64,000 nucleotides of DNA, taken from Sphingomonas sp. 3P27F8 (GTDB taxonomy: Bacteria > Pseudomonadota > Alphaproteobacteria > Sphingomonadales > Sphingomonadaceae). The first letter of the stretch is position 1, and every line of letters begins with the position of its first letter. Below are positions 35,396 to 42,097 of this stretch, one piece after another. A program made the translations under genes and the position numbers. The notes beneath the pieces are model-generated. The model ran no database searches and was not told the origin of the DNA. It worked only from the letters and a program-made list of their open reading frames with translations. The DNA is taken from contig NZ_SCNL01000001.1 in NCBI RefSeq assembly GCF_005502745.1, positions 62,001-126,000 on the forward strand, given 5' to 3'.

Positions 35396-36185
35396 TCAGG
35401 ACTTTCGCCGCATTAAGTGCCGGTATCCGCCCCGCGCCATGGCGTGCGCCTCGCGCACCAATCGACGGACACGCGATCGCAGCGAATCCGATTCCCCGCC
35501 CCAGTCGCGCGCCACCCGCTCATCGCCGAACAGCGCCGCGCCAATCTCGCGCTGGCTCGCGCCGTCCCTGACAGCATCATGCACCCGTAGCATGTTGATC
35601 CAACGGTCGGTGCGAGGATCGCATGGGAACAGTGATCGCGCGAAACGGCGATGCCGGCACAGGTCGAGAAGACGGCGCAGCGGCAGCACCCGGTTCTCTG
35701 CGGAAGCCAGTCCGCACAGCCGATAGTGGAGAAGGACCGCCTCCTGGCCGGTCAGCCGACCTTCCTCGATGTCGAGCCGGATATGGTGCCAGCCATCGGA
35801 CAGGACCACGTGCTCGCGGCCCTCCGCGTCGACCGCCATGGCGAGCCAGGATGAAATCCGGTCGATACGAAGGCTGTCGGGGTCGGACGGGTCGGCGGGC
35901 ACCGCGGCGACGCCGATCGTTTCGGGATCGAGATCGGCATGCCAGATGATCCGGGCCGCGGGTGCTGCGCGGTCCGGCTGCTCGGCGAAAGTGAAGCCCC
36001 CATTGAAGCGGATCCTGGGCCACCCCGCGCGTGGCGGTACTCGCGCGCACGTGCCAGGCAATATAGTCGGGATCACGGCGCAGCCATTCCCACATGAGTC
36101 CCGCGCGGTCGATTCCGCGCAATTGCAGATAGCCCGTCGCCTTGCGCCAGTCCGACAAAGGGTATTCCCCGGCGGAATCGCTCAC
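35396..36185 (-). CDS. DUF6499-DUF2285 protein split by a +1 frame change (FseA-like excision activator)
   Basis: The first frame, from the GTG at 36185 (an alternative TTG at 36221), encodes the DUF6499 domain: EYPLSDWRKATGYLQLRGID, MWEWLRRDPDYIAW, up to QWGLHF. The homology then continues only in the +1 frame, FAEQPDRAAPAARIIWHADL through a full DUF2285 domain ending ARGGYRHLMRRKS. The switch lies at 35988-35990, where the mRNA reads CAC UUU CGC; slipping one base at UUU-C restores the product. In ICEMlSymR7A a DUF6499/DUF2285 pair (Msi172/Msi171) is fused by programmed +1 frameshifting into FseA, which activates excision. The unshifted frame stays open for about 140 more codons. A simple indel or sequencing error is the alternative. 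Confidence 0.75.
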
Positions 36186-36225
36186 CGGCGGGCTCCGGCT
36201 GGCCGTAATCTGTCGCCACAAAGAG

Positions 36226-36240
36226 CAACCAAAATGGTTG
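36226..36240. promoter_or_regulatory. Palindrome CAACCA-AAA-TGGTTG in the fseA-like/luxR divergent region
   Basis: Perfect 6-bp arms with a 3-bp AT spacer lie just upstream of the DUF6499 start and about 200 bp before luxR. This is a plausible operator for a dimeric regulator. It does not match a classic lux box in length. The rest of the divergent region (36241-36445) shows no gene. Confidence 0.45.
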
Positions 36241-36445
36241 TATCGCCTGAGGCTTTACGCGGTGTGCACCTTGATCCCGATAATCTGCCACTTTTGTGTC
36301 CAAAGTCTCTGTGATATTGCGCTTTTATTACTGGAGTCGCCCCGCGACGGCCTGAGAACCCGTCGTTTGGCCTGTACGAACGGGAAAGGGCGACCGTCGG
36401 GTATCCGGTGGCTTGAGACGCCGCCCGCGGTCGCAATGCTGGACG

Positions 36446-37198
36446 ATGCGCCTTCACGCACTGGCGACGCATTTCATGCATGTCGTCGAAGCGGTCGGAA
36501 GCGCCGATGATCTCGCCTTGGCGATGGCCGCGATAACGGCCGAGATCGGCTTCCAATATTTCGCGCTGACGCACCATGTCGACATCGTCGCGGCGAGCGG
36601 CAACGCGATCCGGCTGCACAATTACCCCGCGCAATGGGCCGACTATTATGACGGCAACGCACTTGGCGTCAGCGATCCGGTGCACCGCGCGAGCCATGTG
36701 ACCAGCGCGGGATTTTGCTGGTCGCGCATGCCCTTCATGATCCCGCTGACGGCGGCCGACCAGCGCATGCTGGCGCTTGGGCGTGACCAGGGAATCGGCG
36801 ACGGCTTCACGGTGCCCGCGAATGTCCCGGGCGAGGCGCGCGGGTCGTGCTCGTTCGCCAACCAGGCGGGACGGCCCATGCCCGACACGAACCTGCCGCT
36901 CGCCCAGCTCGCCGGCAACTTCGCCTTCGAGGCGGCCCGGCGCCTGTGGAGCAAGCGCGGCCATCTGCCGGTGCCGCAGCCGCGGGTCCTGACCGACCGC
37001 CAGCGCGACTGCCTGCTGTGGGTCGCCCGAGGAAAGGGCGACTGGGAGATCGCCATCATCCTGGGCATCAGCGAGGAGACGGTCGCCCGCCATGTCAGGG
37101 ACGCCTGCGAACGCTACGGAGTGAACAAGCGGACATTGCTGGTGATCCGGGCACTGTTCGACGGAACTCTGACCTTCACCGATCTCTTCCGCCGCTGA
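36446..37198 (+). CDS. luxR: LuxR-family quorum-sensing regulator
   Basis: A 250-aa protein. The N-terminal autoinducer-binding domain carries the expected Tyr/Trp/Asp pattern in YPAQWADYYDGNALGVSDP and VTSAGFCWS. The C-terminal LuxR/GerE HTH reads LTDRQRDCLLWVARGKGDWE then ISEETVARHVRDACERYGVN. It would bind an acyl-homoserine lactone made by the adjacent LuxI. I chose the ATG at 36446 because the domain begins soon after; longer starts add a basic stretch. It is divergent from the FseA-like gene, the arrangement expected if it controls excision, and 77 bp before luxI. Confidence 0.92.
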   Translation: MRLHALATHFMHVVEAVGSADDLALAMAAITAEIGFQYFALTHHVDIVAASGNAIRLHNYPAQWADYYDGNALGVSDPVHRASHVTSAGFCWSRMPFMIPLTAADQRMLALGRDQGIGDGFTVPANVPGEARGSCSFANQAGRPMPDTNLPLAQLAGNFAFEAARRLWSKRGHLPVPQPRVLTDRQRDCLLWVARGKGDWEIAIILGISEETVARHVRDACERYGVNKRTLLVIRALFDGTLTFTDLFRR

Positions 37199-37238
37199 TA
37201 TACCCCTTTTCCAGTATAGCGGCGCAGCCGGCTTCTCG

Positions 37239-37263
37239 CTGACCCTTGGCCGATAACGGTCAG
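37239..37263. promoter_or_regulatory. Inverted repeat CTGACC-N13-GGTCAG in front of luxI
   Basis: Perfect 6-bp arms lie 12 bp upstream of the luxI start and partly cover its ribosome site. This could be a LuxR-binding element or an RNA hairpin controlling translation. Its position is closer to the gene than a usual lux box. Confidence 0.35.
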
Positions 37264-37275
37264 GGAGCCAGACCC

Positions 37276-37890
37276 ATGCTGCATGTCCTTCAATCCGCCG
37301 CGCGCCCGGCATCTGACGCGGTCCTCCGGGCGATGTTCGCCGCTCGCAAGTCGGTCTTCGTCGACCTGCTCAAATGGGACGTTCCCGTCCTCGACGGCGC
37401 CTATGAGGTCGACCAGTTCGACGACGTCCACGCCACCTATCTGATCCTCGCCGAGCCGGACGGCACGCATCTCGGTTCGGCCCGATTGCTGCCGACGACC
37501 CGGCCGCACATCCTCGACAGCTTCTATGCCGATCTGTGCGAGGATGCTCCGCCCCGCGACGCCGATATTTTCGAGATCACCCGCTTCTGCCTCGATCGCC
37601 GGCTGTGCGCGCACGAGCGACGCCAGGTTCGCGACACGCTGGTGAGCGCGCTCGTCGACCATGCGCTTGCGACGGGCGTCGCGGCCTATAGCGCGATCGC
37701 CGAGATGGGCTGGTTCCAGCAGATCCTCGCCTTTGGCTGGCGCTGCATGCCGCTCGGGCTTCCGCGCGTCATCGACGGCACGATGCTGGCGGCGCTCCGC
37801 ATCGAGATCACGCCGGAAACGCCGAGCCTGCTTGAGTCCGGACGTGCCACGGCAGCCGCGCTGCGCGTCGACCGACGCGTTGCGGCCTGA
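37276..37890 (+). CDS. luxI: LuxI-family acyl-homoserine-lactone synthase
   Basis: A 204-aa enzyme that joins an acyl chain from acyl-ACP to S-adenosylmethionine. The conserved LuxI core is intact: ARKSVFVDLLKWDVPVLDGA, YEVDQFDDVHATYLI (Asp/Glu/Asp), GSARLLPTTRPHIL and IFEITRFCLDRRL (Glu-x-x-Arg). The ATG follows CAGGGAGCC. It lies in tandem behind luxR and ahead of a phyH gene, an arrangement reported for sphingomonads. Chain length cannot be predicted from sequence. Confidence 0.93.
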   Translation: MLHVLQSAARPASDAVLRAMFAARKSVFVDLLKWDVPVLDGAYEVDQFDDVHATYLILAEPDGTHLGSARLLPTTRPHILDSFYADLCEDAPPRDADIFEITRFCLDRRLCAHERRQVRDTLVSALVDHALATGVAAYSAIAEMGWFQQILAFGWRCMPLGLPRVIDGTMLAALRIEITPETPSLLESGRATAAALRVDRRVAA

Positions 37891-37906
37891 CGAGCGGAGA
37901 CGGAGC

Positions 37907-38788
37907 ATGACCGACACCCTCGACCTTTCGAACGAGATCGTGCGCCACGCCGCCGACCTCCTTGCCGATGGCTATTGCATTATCCCTGGCGCGCTGGCGC
38001 CGGCGACGATCGGCGCGCTCGATGACGACCTCGCCGACGGTTTCGCCCGCACGCCGTTCGGTCAGGGCGGCTTCTACGGCACGACGACGAAGCGGTTCGG
38101 CCGCCTTCTCATCCGGTCGCCCCGCGCGGCGGCGCTGGTTCAACATCGTTTGATTCTCGGTATCGTCGAGGCGGTGCTGTCCCCCTGGTGCGACCGGATC
38201 CAGCTCAACACCACCCAGGCGATCGCCGTGCATCCCGGCGCCCCGGCGCAGCTTCCCCACCGCGACCAGGATATGTGGCGCGGGCCGGTCGGCGAGATAG
38301 AATATCTCGTCAACGTGATGTGGCCGCTGACGCCCTTCACGTGCGACAATGGCGCGACAATCGTGTGGCCGCGGAGCCACGGCTCCAGCGCGCTCAAGCC
38401 TGAGCCGGACGAGTCGCCGCTCGCGGCCGAGATGGCACCGGGCGCGGCGCTCATTTTCCTCGGCTCGACCCTGCATGGTGCCGGCGCCAATCTGACGGGC
38501 GCAGTGCGGCGCGGTCTGGTTGTCGGTTATTCGCTCGGCTGGCTCAAGCCCTATGAGAACCAATGGCTCGCCTATCCGCCCGAGGTCGCGCGCCATTTTG
38601 CGCCGGAGCTGGCCGCGCTGGTCGGCTATCGCCAGCATCGTCCCAATCTCGGCAATTATGAAGGCCAGTGTCCGTCGGTGCTGCTCGGCGATGGAGCCGA
38701 CCGCCCGCTCGGCGCGATCGACGCACTCCGCCCGGATCAGCAGGCGATGGTCGAGGCTTATGAACAAGAACGGCGAGCGGTGTCGTGA
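37907..38788 (+). CDS. phyH: Phytanoyl-CoA dioxygenase (PhyH) family protein
   Basis: A 293-aa Fe(II)/2-oxoglutarate-dependent dioxygenase. The iron site is visible as LPHRDQDMW (His-x-Asp) and the distal His in GSTLHGAGAN, with Arg for 2-oxoglutarate in AVRRGLVVGYSLG. It hydroxylates an unknown substrate; family members act on lipids, alkaloids or amino acids. The start is 16 bp after luxI with a GACGGAG site, and its end overlaps the GntR gene (GTGA). Co-location with luxI recurs in sphingomonads, so it may modify the signal or a product under quorum control (inference). Confidence 0.88.
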   Translation: MTDTLDLSNEIVRHAADLLADGYCIIPGALAPATIGALDDDLADGFARTPFGQGGFYGTTTKRFGRLLIRSPRAAALVQHRLILGIVEAVLSPWCDRIQLNTTQAIAVHPGAPAQLPHRDQDMWRGPVGEIEYLVNVMWPLTPFTCDNGATIVWPRSHGSSALKPEPDESPLAAEMAPGAALIFLGSTLHGAGANLTGAVRRGLVVGYSLGWLKPYENQWLAYPPEVARHFAPELAALVGYRQHRPNLGNYEGQCPSVLLGDGADRPLGAIDALRPDQQAMVEAYEQERRAVS

Positions 38789-39393
38789 ACTCGGGCGCAA
38801 CCGCCGAGCGCGTCCATGAGGCACTGAAGCGCCGCATCATGGGCCGGGAATTCCGGCCGGGCGACCGGCTCGACCCGGCGGTGCTGGCGGCACCATTGGC
38901 GTCGAGCGTGACCCCGGTACGTGACGCGCTCCACCTGCTGACCGGAGAGGGACTGGTCGAGACCCGCACCAGCGGCGGCTTCCACATTCCCGCGCTCGAC
39001 GAGCCGGCGCTGAAGGACCTCTATGACTGGTCGGCGGAACTGCTTGCGCTCGCCATCCGTGGATGGCCGCGCCCAGAGACCGCGACCGCCGAGCCCGGCG
39101 GTCAGGACGATCGATCGATTGCCGATCGCACCGCGGCGATATTTCTGTCCATCGTCCGGCGTTCGCCAAATGGCGAGCACCGAGGCGCTGTTGATCGTCT
39201 CAACGCACGCCTGCACGCGATCCGGACCGTTGAACCGCACGTACTCGACCAGGTGGATGAGGAACTCGCCGCAGTGGCATCGGCAGTAGCCGAGGGCGCG
39301 CGCGACACGCTCCGCCGCCTCAGCACGTCCTATCACCGCCGCCGCCGCCGCGCCGCAGCCGATATCGTGCGCGCCGTGTACCGCGCCGACTGA
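38785..39393 (+). CDS. GntR-family transcriptional regulator
   Basis: A 202-aa protein from a GTG start overlapping the phyH stop. The N-terminal winged HTH is clear: VHEALKRRIMGREFRPGDRL and VTPVRDALHLLTGEGLVETR. The C-terminal helical region (about 80-200) is FadR/FCD-like but poorly conserved and ends in a run of arginines (STSYHRRRRRAAADI). It stands directly upstream of the lasso-peptide precursor on the same strand, with 121 bp between. It is therefore a candidate switch linking luxI/phyH to lasso production. Confidence 0.88.
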   Translation: MNSGATAERVHEALKRRIMGREFRPGDRLDPAVLAAPLASSVTPVRDALHLLTGEGLVETRTSGGFHIPALDEPALKDLYDWSAELLALAIRGWPRPETATAEPGGQDDRSIADRTAAIFLSIVRRSPNGEHRGAVDRLNARLHAIRTVEPHVLDQVDEELAAVASAVAEGARDTLRRLSTSYHRRRRRAAADIVRAVYRAD

Positions 39394-39514
39394 AGGACGA
39401 CCGCCCCGGTGCGTCAAACAAACTCGATATAGAATCCGTATAAAGTTCGGATAGCCGACCGCGCTCCATAGACTGCCATGGCTGCATTTCGCAGCATGAC
39501 AGAAGGAGTGCATC

Positions 39515-39634
39515 ATGGAACGCGAAGACGACGTGATCGAACTCGGCACCGCGAGCGTCGAGACCAAGGGCGGCGCAGGCCTGGTCATCGATGCCAAGAA
39601 CGGCCAGCAGCCGTTCGGCATCGCTGACGACTGA
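39515..39634 (+). CDS. Lasso-peptide precursor (A gene), 39 aa
   Basis: A small gene with a strong GAAGGAG site 8 bp before the ATG. The leader is MEREDDVIELGTASVETK, with Thr at position -2, the residue recognised in lasso leader processing. The predicted core has 21 residues: ring GGAGLVID (Gly1 amine joined to Asp8 side chain) followed by loop and tail AKNGQQPFGIADD. Ring size, Gly1 and acidic residue 8 all fit known proteobacterial lasso peptides (caulonodin/sphingonodin/sphingopyxin group). The core has few bulky plug residues apart from Phe17. The region 39394-39514 upstream would hold the promoter. Confidence 0.92.
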   Translation: MEREDDVIELGTASVETKGGAGLVIDAKNGQQPFGIADD

Positions 39635-39641
39635 CCCTGTT

Positions 39642-39671
39642 GACGCGCGGTCCCGTCCGGGGCCGCGCGTC
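39642..39671 (+). terminator. Stem-loop between lasso precursor and maturation genes
   Basis: Perfect 9-bp arms GACGCGCGG (39642-39650) and CCGCGCGTC (39663-39671) with a 12-nt loop start 7 bp after the precursor stop. There is no U-tract, so it may act as a leaky terminator or mRNA stabiliser that raises precursor over enzyme expression, as proposed for other lasso clusters. Confidence 0.6.
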
Positions 39672-39689
39672 GATCAGCAAGATCCAGCC

Positions 39690-40352
39690 ATGCACCTCGC
39701 CCTGCGAACCGGCATTTCCTTCTGCTGCGTCGATGGGCGCCTGCTATTCCTGGACGTAATCGCCGATCGCTATTTCTGCCTGTCGGAACCCGCCGAGAAA
39801 TGCTTTCTCGGGCTCGTCGAGGCCGGCGGCAGGGTCGCTGACCGCGAGGATGCGCTCGATTCGCTCATCTCACGCGGCATGCTCGTCGAGGCGCCCGTTC
39901 CGCTCAAGCCATGCACGCTCCCAGCGCTTCCCGAGGAGAGCGTGCTCGACCAGCCGCTGCCGCGCGGAAGCTTGCGGCAAGCGGTCGGAGCCCTGGGTCG
40001 TCTTACGGCGGTCCAACTGCGCCTGAAGATCGCCGGGCTGGCGCGAACCCTGTTCGCGATCAGCGTGATGAAGGCGCGCCTGGAGCCGGTTAGGGGCAAC
40101 CAGGACATGCTGCTCTGCCGGACAATGGCCGGCTTCGGTCGGGCAACCGGGATCGCGACGATCCTCGACAACTGCCTTGGCCAGTCGATCGCGATTGCCC
40201 ACGACATGCTGGCGCGCGGGCTCAGGCCGGACGTCGTGCTGGGCGTGCGGCTCGGTCCGTTCAATGCCCATTGCTGGGTCCAGTGCGAGAACCGCCTGGT
40301 CAACGACCGCTTCGACATGGTTCGTACCTTCACGCCGATCCTCGTGATCTGA
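39690..40352 (+). CDS. Lasso-peptide maturation protease (B protein, RRE + transglutaminase-like)
   Basis: A 220-aa fused B protein as usual in proteobacteria. Residues ~1-80 form a PqqD-like recognition element (FLDVIADRYFCLSEPAEKCF) that binds the leader. The C-terminal part is a transglutaminase-like cysteine protease with Cys in ILDNCLGQSIAIAHDML, His in FNAHCWVQC and Asp in LVNDRFDM. It cuts the leader after Lys18 of the precursor. The ATG at 39690 is chosen because upstream in-frame starts run back into the stem-loop and precursor. The stop overlaps the C gene (TGATG). Confidence 0.92.
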   Translation: MHLALRTGISFCCVDGRLLFLDVIADRYFCLSEPAEKCFLGLVEAGGRVADREDALDSLISRGMLVEAPVPLKPCTLPALPEESVLDQPLPRGSLRQAVGALGRLTAVQLRLKIAGLARTLFAISVMKARLEPVRGNQDMLLCRTMAGFGRATGIATILDNCLGQSIAIAHDMLARGLRPDVVLGVRLGPFNAHCWVQCENRLVNDRFDMVRTFTPILVI

Positions 40353-42097
40353 TGCACGCGCGCTTCCTCGCCGTCATTCGCCTCGCTGGGCCGGACGCGG
40401 GGGTGGTCGAACGGCCGGACAGTGCGGCAGCGACCGCCGAGCCGCTTCCGGTTCTGGTCCGCGGCGACCGTCTCACGGTCTCGAGCAACTTCGGAATGGC
40501 TGGTCCCGACACAGCCGGAGAGGCGGTCGTCGGCGAACTCTTCGGCCGCGGCAGCACGCAACCCGCGCATGCGCTCACGGAAACCGAATGGACCGGCATC
40601 CGCCAGTCGCGCGGGCTGGCCCTCGTCGAACGATATTGGGGTGCCTATGTCGCGTTCATCGTCGGCGACGGCGAGGTGAGCATCTTGCGCGCGCCGCTTG
40701 GCGACGTGGGATGCTATTATGCGCAGTCCGGCGACATGCTGATCGTCGCATCCGATCTTGCATTGCTCCTCGCCGCGTCCGGTCGGGCGCGGCGCATCAG
40801 CATGCCGGCGCTGGCGCGCCATATCGCCTATCCGGAGTGGCGGTCGGGGGAAACCTGCATCGATGGCGTCGGTGAGCTTCGCGGCGGAGACCGGCTTACC
40901 GTCTCGGCGGCCGGCATGCGCTGCGAGACCTTGTGGTCGCCCTGGGCATTCGTCGCGGACGAACGGATGATCGACGATTCCGACGAAGCCGCGCGGGCAA
41001 TCAGGAACGCGGTCCACCTTGGGGTCCGCGCGCGCGCCGCCTCCCAGGACCGTAGCCTGCTCCTGCTGTCCGGTGGCCTGGATTCTGCGATCGTGGCGGC
41101 AAGCCTGGCCCGTATCGGTGCGGACTTTGCCTGCCTCAACCTTGTCGGCGACGACCCCGCCAGCGACGAGCAGCATTATGCCGGCCAGGTCGCCGATTCC
41201 GTCGGTGCCAGGCGGCTGACGCGGCGGTTCGAACTGGAGCGGATCGACGTGCGGCGATCCGGCGCCGCGCACATGCCCTATCCCGTCCATCGCTGCTTTA
41301 CCCAGGCGCAGGACAGCATGGCGATGGAGGTCGCCAACGAGGAGGGCGCCCAGGCCATTCTCGACGGCGGCGGCGGCGACAATGTCTTCTTCGCCTCGCG
41401 CACGGTCACAATTCTTGCGGATTGCCTGATCGCGGGTGGCTTCGATCGACGCTTCTGGGCCGCGACCCGGGCGCTCGGCGACCTTGGCCAGACGGGCATG
41501 CTCGCGCTCGCGCGCAAGGCCGCCTACCGTGCGTGGTTTCGATCGTGGGCGCCGCGGCTGGCGGCGGGGACGGCTTTCCTGACCAGGGCAGCCAGGGCAG
41601 CCGTCGCGGAAGGGGCTCCGCACCCCTGGTTCCTGCCGCCGCCACGAATTCTGCCGGGCCGCGCGAGCCACGCGGCGCTGCTCGTACCGGCCCAAAATCT
41701 CGCGGAGGCGATCAACGCCCAGGCGCCGGCGCAGGCGATTTCACCCCTGATCACCCAGCCGGTGGCCGAGGCATGCCTGCGCGTACCGAGCTGGCTGTGG
41801 CTGGCGCCGGGCCAGGACCGGGCCGCTGCGCGCCATGCGTTCCAGTCCGCCCTGCCACAAGCGATCATCCATCGACGCTCGAAGGGGACGCCGACCAGTT
41901 TCGTTGCGACGATCTTCGACCGGAACCGCCCGGCCATCCGCGACATGCTGCTCGGCGGAAGGCTCGCGGCGCTCGGAATCCTCGATGTGAACGCGGTCGA
42001 ACGGGCGCTGGATATCGCCGGACCCGTCCGTGACCTTCGCTTCGTGCGGATCATGGAACTGGTCGACGCCGAGGCCTGGGCCAGCGCGCAGGGCTAG
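40352..42097 (+). CDS. Lasso cyclase (C protein, asparagine-synthetase-like)
   Basis: A 581-aa ATP-dependent macrolactam synthetase. The N-terminal ~200 residues are a glutaminase-like domain without catalytic Cys at position 2. The synthetase domain has the PP-loop SLLLLSGGLDSAIVAAS (about 230-246) and EEGAQAILDGGGGDNVFFAS. It adenylates Asp8 and closes the ring on Gly1. No ABC transporter (D gene) follows, consistent with isopeptidase-type lasso clusters. The C gene meets the convergent isopeptidase gene with both stops sharing CTAG (42094-42097). Confidence 0.93.
   Translation: MHARFLAVIRLAGPDAGVVERPDSAAATAEPLPVLVRGDRLTVSSNFGMAGPDTAGEAVVGELFGRGSTQPAHALTETEWTGIRQSRGLALVERYWGAYVAFIVGDGEVSILRAPLGDVGCYYAQSGDMLIVASDLALLLAASGRARRISMPALARHIAYPEWRSGETCIDGVGELRGGDRLTVSAAGMRCETLWSPWAFVADERMIDDSDEAARAIRNAVHLGVRARAASQDRSLLLLSGGLDSAIVAASLARIGADFACLNLVGDDPASDEQHYAGQVADSVGARRLTRRFELERIDVRRSGAAHMPYPVHRCFTQAQDSMAMEVANEEGAQAILDGGGGDNVFFASRTVTILADCLIAGGFDRRFWAATRALGDLGQTGMLALARKAAYRAWFRSWAPRLAAGTAFLTRAARAAVAEGAPHPWFLPPPRILPGRASHAALLVPAQNLAEAINAQAPAQAISPLITQPVAEACLRVPSWLWLAPGQDRAAARHAFQSALPQAIIHRRSKGTPTSFVATIFDRNRPAIRDMLLGGRLAALGILDVNAVERALDIAGPVRDLRFVRIMELVDAEAWASAQG

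Noticed and set aside
35396..36185. Calling the DUF6499/DUF2285 gene a plain pseudogene
   Set aside because: The break is a single +1 step at a slip-prone UUU-C exactly between the two domains, and a homologous pair is joined by programmed frameshifting; a mutation remains possible but is not the only reading.
37239..37263. Calling the repeat before luxI a definite lux box
   Set aside because: It is 25 bp with a 13-bp spacer and lies over the ribosome site rather than near a -35 element, so it is recorded only as a low-confidence regulatory repeat.
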